A stretch of 64,000 nucleotides of DNA. Origin: Pseudarthrobacter sp. NS4. GTDB taxonomy: Bacteria; Actinomycetota; Actinomycetes; Actinomycetales; Micrococcaceae. Below are positions 60,440 to 64,000 of the stretch, in pieces. Location of the stretch: contig NZ_CP103288.1 of NCBI RefSeq assembly GCF_024758005.1, positions 558,001 through 622,000 of the forward strand, in the 5' to 3' direction. The notes under the pieces were generated by a model, which worked only from the letters and a program-made list of their open reading frames with translations, was not told the DNA's origin and searched no databases. Numbering within the stretch: position 1 is the first letter of the stretch; every line of letters starts with the position of its first letter. Both the position numbers and the translations under genes were made by a program.

Positions 60440-60452
60440 TACTAAGCATGCT
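60440..60452. promoter_or_regulatory. Shared TACTAAGCATGCT motif
   Basis: TACTAAGCATGCT aligns with the TAGTAAGCATGCTTACTA consensus of the sites at 23110 and 40468. 49-61 bp before the ATG at 60391. Confidence 0.5.
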
Positions 60453-60625
60453 GTCCGTTAGTCGCCACGCTACAGCTCCCGCGGGTCCTGATCAACGCTC
60501 AGCCACGTCCCGGCGCGTTTCAGATGCGTAACGGTCGTGAAGGGAGGGGCTGTTGTAGTTTTCTGTATAACCCCGTAACCCGCGCGCTCAACTTCGGGCA
60601 TGTCCCGGCTGACTAGGCTGGTTCG

Positions 60626-61243
60626 ATGGAAACAGTTGTGTGGTCCAAGCCGGAGGACCAGCGCGCCGGTACTCCTTTACTCGTCATGATGCACGGCTAC
60701 GGCACGGACGAGTCCCGCATGGTCCGCCTGTTCAACTACCTTCCTTCCGAGTTCACCTTTGCCTCGCTGAGGGCGCCGATGGTTATTGGCGACCACTACG
60801 GCTGGTTCCTGCTGGACTATTTCCTGGCCAACGATTTCGCCGACGTCATCACGGTCACCAGCAAGGTCCATGGCTGGATCAGCTCGGTGAGGGATCAGCA
60901 CACAAGCGTCAGCCTGATGGGCTATTCCCAAGGCATGGCGATGGCGAGCACTCTCCTGCGGCTGCATCCCCAGGATTACAGGGCGGTGGTGGGGCTGTCC
61001 GGCTTCGTCCTGAGCAACGAGCTCCTGGCGTTCACCGACTCGTTCGACACGAAGCCCCCGTTCTTCTGGGGGCGGGACAAGGCGGACCTGGTCATCAATG
61101 ACGATGCCATTGCCTACACCGCCGACTGGCTCGAGAAAAACACGCTCCTGACAGCCCGGACCTATCCCGGCATGGGGCACGCCATGTCCAAGGCGGAGAT
61201 GGTGGATGTCAGCGCGTTCCTGCGCCACTACGTCCTGGGGTGA
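60626..61243 (+). CDS. Alpha/beta hydrolase (phospholipase/carboxylesterase family)
   Basis: 205 residues. PLLVMMHGYGTDESRM supplies the oxyanion hole, S in LMGYSQGMAMAS is the nucleophile, D lies in NDDAIAYT, and H in YPGMGHAMS completes the triad. Abhydrolase_2/YpfH group of small cytoplasmic esterases. Stands alone; substrate unknown. Confidence 0.92.
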   Translation: METVVWSKPEDQRAGTPLLVMMHGYGTDESRMVRLFNYLPSEFTFASLRAPMVIGDHYGWFLLDYFLANDFADVITVTSKVHGWISSVRDQHTSVSLMGYSQGMAMASTLLRLHPQDYRAVVGLSGFVLSNELLAFTDSFDTKPPFFWGRDKADLVINDDAIAYTADWLEKNTLLTARTYPGMGHAMSKAEMVDVSAFLRHYVLG

Positions 61244-61705
61244 AGTCCCGGAATGGAGTTCCTGCCCTATGGCGGAAACCCATTTCAGGTGAGAGTTTCG
61301 TCACAGCCCGGTGCCGGTTGCCCGATGAAAAAACAGTTGTCAGCTAAATTTGTAAGCGCTTACACTCGTGTTCGGCCGTACTAGCGCGGCGCTGAACTGG
61401 GCGGACGAGGAGGCCAGTGCGATGCAGTCAGAGTACTGCGCCCAAAAAGCGCGCCCTCGCCGCAGAGATGCTGCCCCCTGGCGGGTGCCGGCCGGCCTGC
61501 TGTACTGTGCGTCCATTTGTTCCACAGCGCTAACAGGCACATCATGGGAAGTAGCATCTGGATCAGCAAGGCCCCCGCACGCCGCAGCGTATTTCGCCGG
61601 CAGCCGGCCGCCGCACTTGCAGGTCACCCGGGCACCGAAGCCAAACACTTACCAAAGCATCCCGCTTCGCGGCTGCCTGCCGTCTGAAAGGACAACGTAC
61701 TGCTG
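61244..61705. other. Leader region of the phosphoglucomutase/GH65 genes
   Basis: 462 bp without a supported gene. The promoter and operator at 61337-61366 imply a long 5' leader of roughly 330 bases before the ATG at 61706. I see no recognised riboswitch. Confidence 0.5.
61337..61366 (+). promoter_or_regulatory. Promoter with embedded MalR-type operator TGTAAGCGCTTACA
   Basis: TTGTCA (61337-61342), 18 bases, TACACT (61361-61366). A perfect 14-bp palindrome TGTAAGCGCTTACA occupies 61351-61364, overlapping spacer and -10. A repressor there would block RNA polymerase. The near-identical site at 16230-16243 precedes the amylase. Confidence 0.72.
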
Positions 61706-62443
61706 ATGACTGTATCGTCTGCAACCGAAACCGCCGCCTGGACCGGTGCCTCTGCCATCCTGTTCGACCTGGATGGCGTGCTTACCCCCACGGCAACCGT
61801 ACATGAGCAGGCCTGGCAGGAACTGTTTGAGGGCTACCTTGCCTCGCAGCCGCAGGTCCCCGGCTACACCGAAAGCGACTACTTTGACCACATCGACGGA
61901 AAGCCCCGCTTCGACGGTGTCCGCGACTTCCTGGCGTCCAGGGGAATCGTGCTTCCCGAAGGTCCCTTGGACGATGACCCCGCCAATGTCACGGTCCAGG
62001 GCCTGGGCAACCGGAAGAACATTATCTTCAACGACATCGTCAGCGCGGGCGTTGAACCGTTCGAGGGCTCAGTGCATTTCCTCCAGGCCGTGCTGGAACG
62101 CGGACTGAAGGTCGCCGTCGTCTCTTCCTCCAGGAACGCCCCGGCAGTCCTGAAGGCTGCCGGACTCAGCCACCACTTCGCCGTAGTGGTTGATGGCGTG
62201 GTGGCTGCCAGGGAAGGCCTTCCCGGAAAACCAAGCCCGGCCACCTACGACTATGCCGCCCACCTGCTGGAGCTGCCCAGCGGGGAGTGCGTGGTGGTGG
62301 AAGACGCAGTGTCGGGTGTGCAGGCAGGCCAGGCAGGATCGTTCCATTCCGTTATCGGGGTGGACCGCGGCGCCGGACGGCAGACACTCCTGGACGCCGG
62401 GGCAACCCTGGTAGTGAACGACCTCCAGGAATTGCTTCCCTAA
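61706..62443 (+). CDS. Beta-phosphoglucomutase family HAD phosphatase/mutase
   Basis: 245 residues. HAD motif I FDLDGVLTPT with D21 and D23, motif II VVSSSRN, K in GKPSPATYDYA, and motif IV VVEDAVSGVQAG. Beta-phosphoglucomutase interconverts beta-glucose-1-phosphate and glucose-6-phosphate. With a GH65 phosphorylase 143 bp downstream, it would handle the glucose-1-phosphate made from maltose or another disaccharide. Confidence 0.93.
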   Translation: MTVSSATETAAWTGASAILFDLDGVLTPTATVHEQAWQELFEGYLASQPQVPGYTESDYFDHIDGKPRFDGVRDFLASRGIVLPEGPLDDDPANVTVQGLGNRKNIIFNDIVSAGVEPFEGSVHFLQAVLERGLKVAVVSSSRNAPAVLKAAGLSHHFAVVVDGVVAAREGLPGKPSPATYDYAAHLLELPSGECVVVEDAVSGVQAGQAGSFHSVIGVDRGAGRQTLLDAGATLVVNDLQELLP

Positions 62444-62586
62444 GCCGCCTGCCGCTTTCCCTGCCGCCTTCCCCCGGGCGGCACTGCTGCCACCCCCGGC
62501 AGCGCCAATCCAAGTACCCCACCCCCTACGAATACCCTGTGCCGGCCCTGCCGGTTGTACAGCACACGCCAAAGGACCCCAACACC

Positions 62587-64000
62587 ATGGCTATCATCAC
62601 CGCGGACCGCGAACGGTTCCCTAACACCCCCTGGCAGCTCGTGGAAACACGCCATGAACCGGGTGACGCCGGAACGTTGGAGACGCTCTTTTCCCTGGGC
62701 AACGGACATTTGGGCATCCGCGGTGCCCACTGGGCTGCTGCGGACTCGGACCTTCCGGGCAGCTTCATCAACGGCCTGCACGAGATCTGGGACATTAAGC
62801 ATGCCGAGAATGCGTTCGGGTTCGCCCGGACGGGCCAGCGCATCCTGTACATTCCCGATGCCAACAACTTCACCTTGATCATCGACGGCGAGGCCATGAC
62901 CCTGGCCGCATCCGAGGTGCTGGACTACCGCCGGACCGTTGATTTCGCCACCGGAGTTTACGAGTGCCGGATCACCTGGCAGTGCCGTTCCGGCGCCGTG
63001 GTGACCACCACGGAACGAAGGGCCCTGGGATTCGCTTCCCGTGGCAGCCTGGGGATTTCGCTGCATGTGGCAACCGACCGTGACGTGTCGCTGGACGTAA
63101 CCTCCTCGGTCATCAACCGGCAGGACCAGCCGGTGGAGGACCACTCCGTGCATGATCCGCGCCGCGCCGGCCGACACGCCGGACGTGTGCTGCTGCCTCT
63201 GCGGCTCGACGGCGGTGACGGCTCGCTTCGCCTCGCGTGGGAAGCCGCCGAGTCCAAGCAGCGGGTAGGCATTGCGGTGGACCACTGGATCTCGGCCGGC
63301 TACCAGCCTTTTGAAACGCAGGTGGACCAGGACGACAGCAACGTCCGCTACGTCCTGGTTGTTAGCGCTGACGTACCGTTCACGCTGGAGAAAAGCGTCA
63401 GTTATGCGGCGGGACCGGCAATCCAGGATCCCGCAGCCGATGCTGCAGCCGTGGCCGAAGCAGGCCTGCGGTCTGTCCGGGAAATTTTTGCCGAAAGCGA
63501 AGCGCACTACCGCGACTACTGGGCCACCTCGGACATTGTGGTTAACGGCGGCAACCCGGAGCTGCAGCAGGCCATCCGGTGGAACCTGTTCCAGCTCGCC
63601 CAGGCAACGGCCCAGGCCGGCGTGGCCGGCATCCCCGCCAAGGGCGTAACCGGCTCCGGCTACGAGGGCCACTACTTCTGGGACCAGGAGGTGTACCTCC
63701 TGCCATACATGACCTACACCAACCCGGAGGGTGCCCGCCAGGTCCTGGAATTCCGCCACCGCATACTGCCGGAGGCCAAGATCCGGGCCAAGGAGCTGAG
63801 CGTGGACGGCGCGCTGTTCCCGTGGCGCACCATTAACGGGCTGGAGGCCAGCGCGTACTACGCAGCCGGCACCGCGCAGTTCCACATTGCGGCTGCCATC
63901 GCGTTCGCCGCCAACCGGTACCTGTGGGCCACCGGAGACACCGCCTTCCGCGACGGGATGGGCGCCGAGTTGCTGATCGAAACGGCACGCATGTGGATCT
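62587..64000 (+). CDS. GH65 disaccharide phosphorylase (maltose/trehalose/kojibiose type), partial
   Basis: First 471 residues, cut by the window end. N-terminal beta-sandwich: PWQLVETRHEPGD, TLFSLGNGHLGIRGAHW. The linker and (alpha/alpha)6 barrel begin near 315 with LQQAIRWNLFQLAQAT and the GH65 signature GVTGSGYEGHYFWDQEVYLLPY. The catalytic glutamate lies further on, outside the window. It cleaves a glucosyl disaccharide with phosphate to beta-glucose-1-phosphate and glucose. Maltose is inferred from the shared operator with the amylase. Confidence 0.92.
   Translation, partial: MAIITADRERFPNTPWQLVETRHEPGDAGTLETLFSLGNGHLGIRGAHWAAADSDLPGSFINGLHEIWDIKHAENAFGFARTGQRILYIPDANNFTLIIDGEAMTLAASEVLDYRRTVDFATGVYECRITWQCRSGAVVTTTERRALGFASRGSLGISLHVATDRDVSLDVTSSVINRQDQPVEDHSVHDPRRAGRHAGRVLLPLRLDGGDGSLRLAWEAAESKQRVGIAVDHWISAGYQPFETQVDQDDSNVRYVLVVSADVPFTLEKSVSYAAGPAIQDPAADAAAVAEAGLRSVREIFAESEAHYRDYWATSDIVVNGGNPELQQAIRWNLFQLAQATAQAGVAGIPAKGVTGSGYEGHYFWDQEVYLLPYMTYTNPEGARQVLEFRHRILPEAKIRAKELSVDGALFPWRTINGLEASAYYAAGTAQFHIAAAIAFAANRYLWATGDTAFRDGMGAELLIETARMWI

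Noticed and set aside
61368..61706. 112-codon open frame upstream of the phosphoglucomutase gene
   Set aside because: Begins at the operator with no RBS, has no family pattern, and composition looks non-coding.
1..64000. tRNA, rRNA, phage or integrative element signals
   Set aside because: None was found on reading both strands; the only mobile DNA seen is two IS481 copies and one IS3 element.

Overview
High-GC actinobacterial chromosome, most like the family Micrococcaceae (Arthrobacter, Pseudarthrobacter or Paenarthrobacter). I base this on gene content and codon style: LigD/Ku end joining, a DUF222-HNH gene, a fruR-fruK-fruA-ptsH operon and a desABCD-type siderophore operon. No rRNA, tRNA, CRISPR array or prophage was seen.

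Layout. 1-2.8 kb: a sugar ABC importer (permease cut by the window edge, binding lipoprotein) divergent from a LacI regulator. 2.9-4.2 kb: a monooxygenase-like gene broken by an IS481-family element. 4.3-6.8 kb: TetR/EamA exporter pair, DUF3040 and DUF488 genes. 6.8-16.1 kb: carbohydrate block with a secreted GH32 levanase/inulinase, malQ, an NmrA-like reductase and a large secreted GH13 amylase. 16.4-22 kb: a lactonase, then decay: a PrmC-like methyltransferase with an internal deletion, a DUF222-HNH gene split by an IS3-family element, and a DM13 fragment. 22-31.8 kb: YtxH and GlsB stress-type proteins, aldo/keto reductases, a second IS481 copy, a PL11 rhamnogalacturonan lyase, and an XRE regulator divergent from a reductase operon. 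31.9-38.6 kb: dodecin, remnants of a pectinesterase/LacI pair, and a GntR-controlled four-carbon sugar-acid (threonate/erythronate type) operon whose aldolase is frameshifted. 38.6-50.6 kb: small genes, a desferrioxamine-type operon with an iron box, SDR, FUSC and MFS genes. 50.7-55.5 kb: ligD, ku and a methyltransferase. 55.6-64 kb: the fructose PTS operon, small membrane and hydrolase genes, and a beta-phosphoglucomutase/GH65 phosphorylase pair running off the end.

How it works together. Most of the window concerns plant-type carbohydrate: fructan, starch/maltose, pectin and sugar acids. DNA palindromes tie genes into candidate regulons. TGACAACG(A/T)TGTCA lies before the ABC importer, on the lacI start codon and before the levanase. 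TGTAAGCGCTT(A/G)CA lies before the amylase and before the phosphoglucomutase/GH65 pair. Two TGTC-N-GACA sites lie between the GntR gene and the sugar-acid operon. A third shared motif (core AGCATG within an AGTAAGCATGCTTACT-like palindrome) precedes three unrelated small-protein genes.

The window also carries much recent decay: two near-identical inverted IS481 copies bounding about 20 kb, a frameshifted IS3 element, and at least six broken or partial genes. I see no single obviously new machine. The most original signals are the shared operators, the IS whose stop codon comes from its target site, and the small-protein promoter motif.
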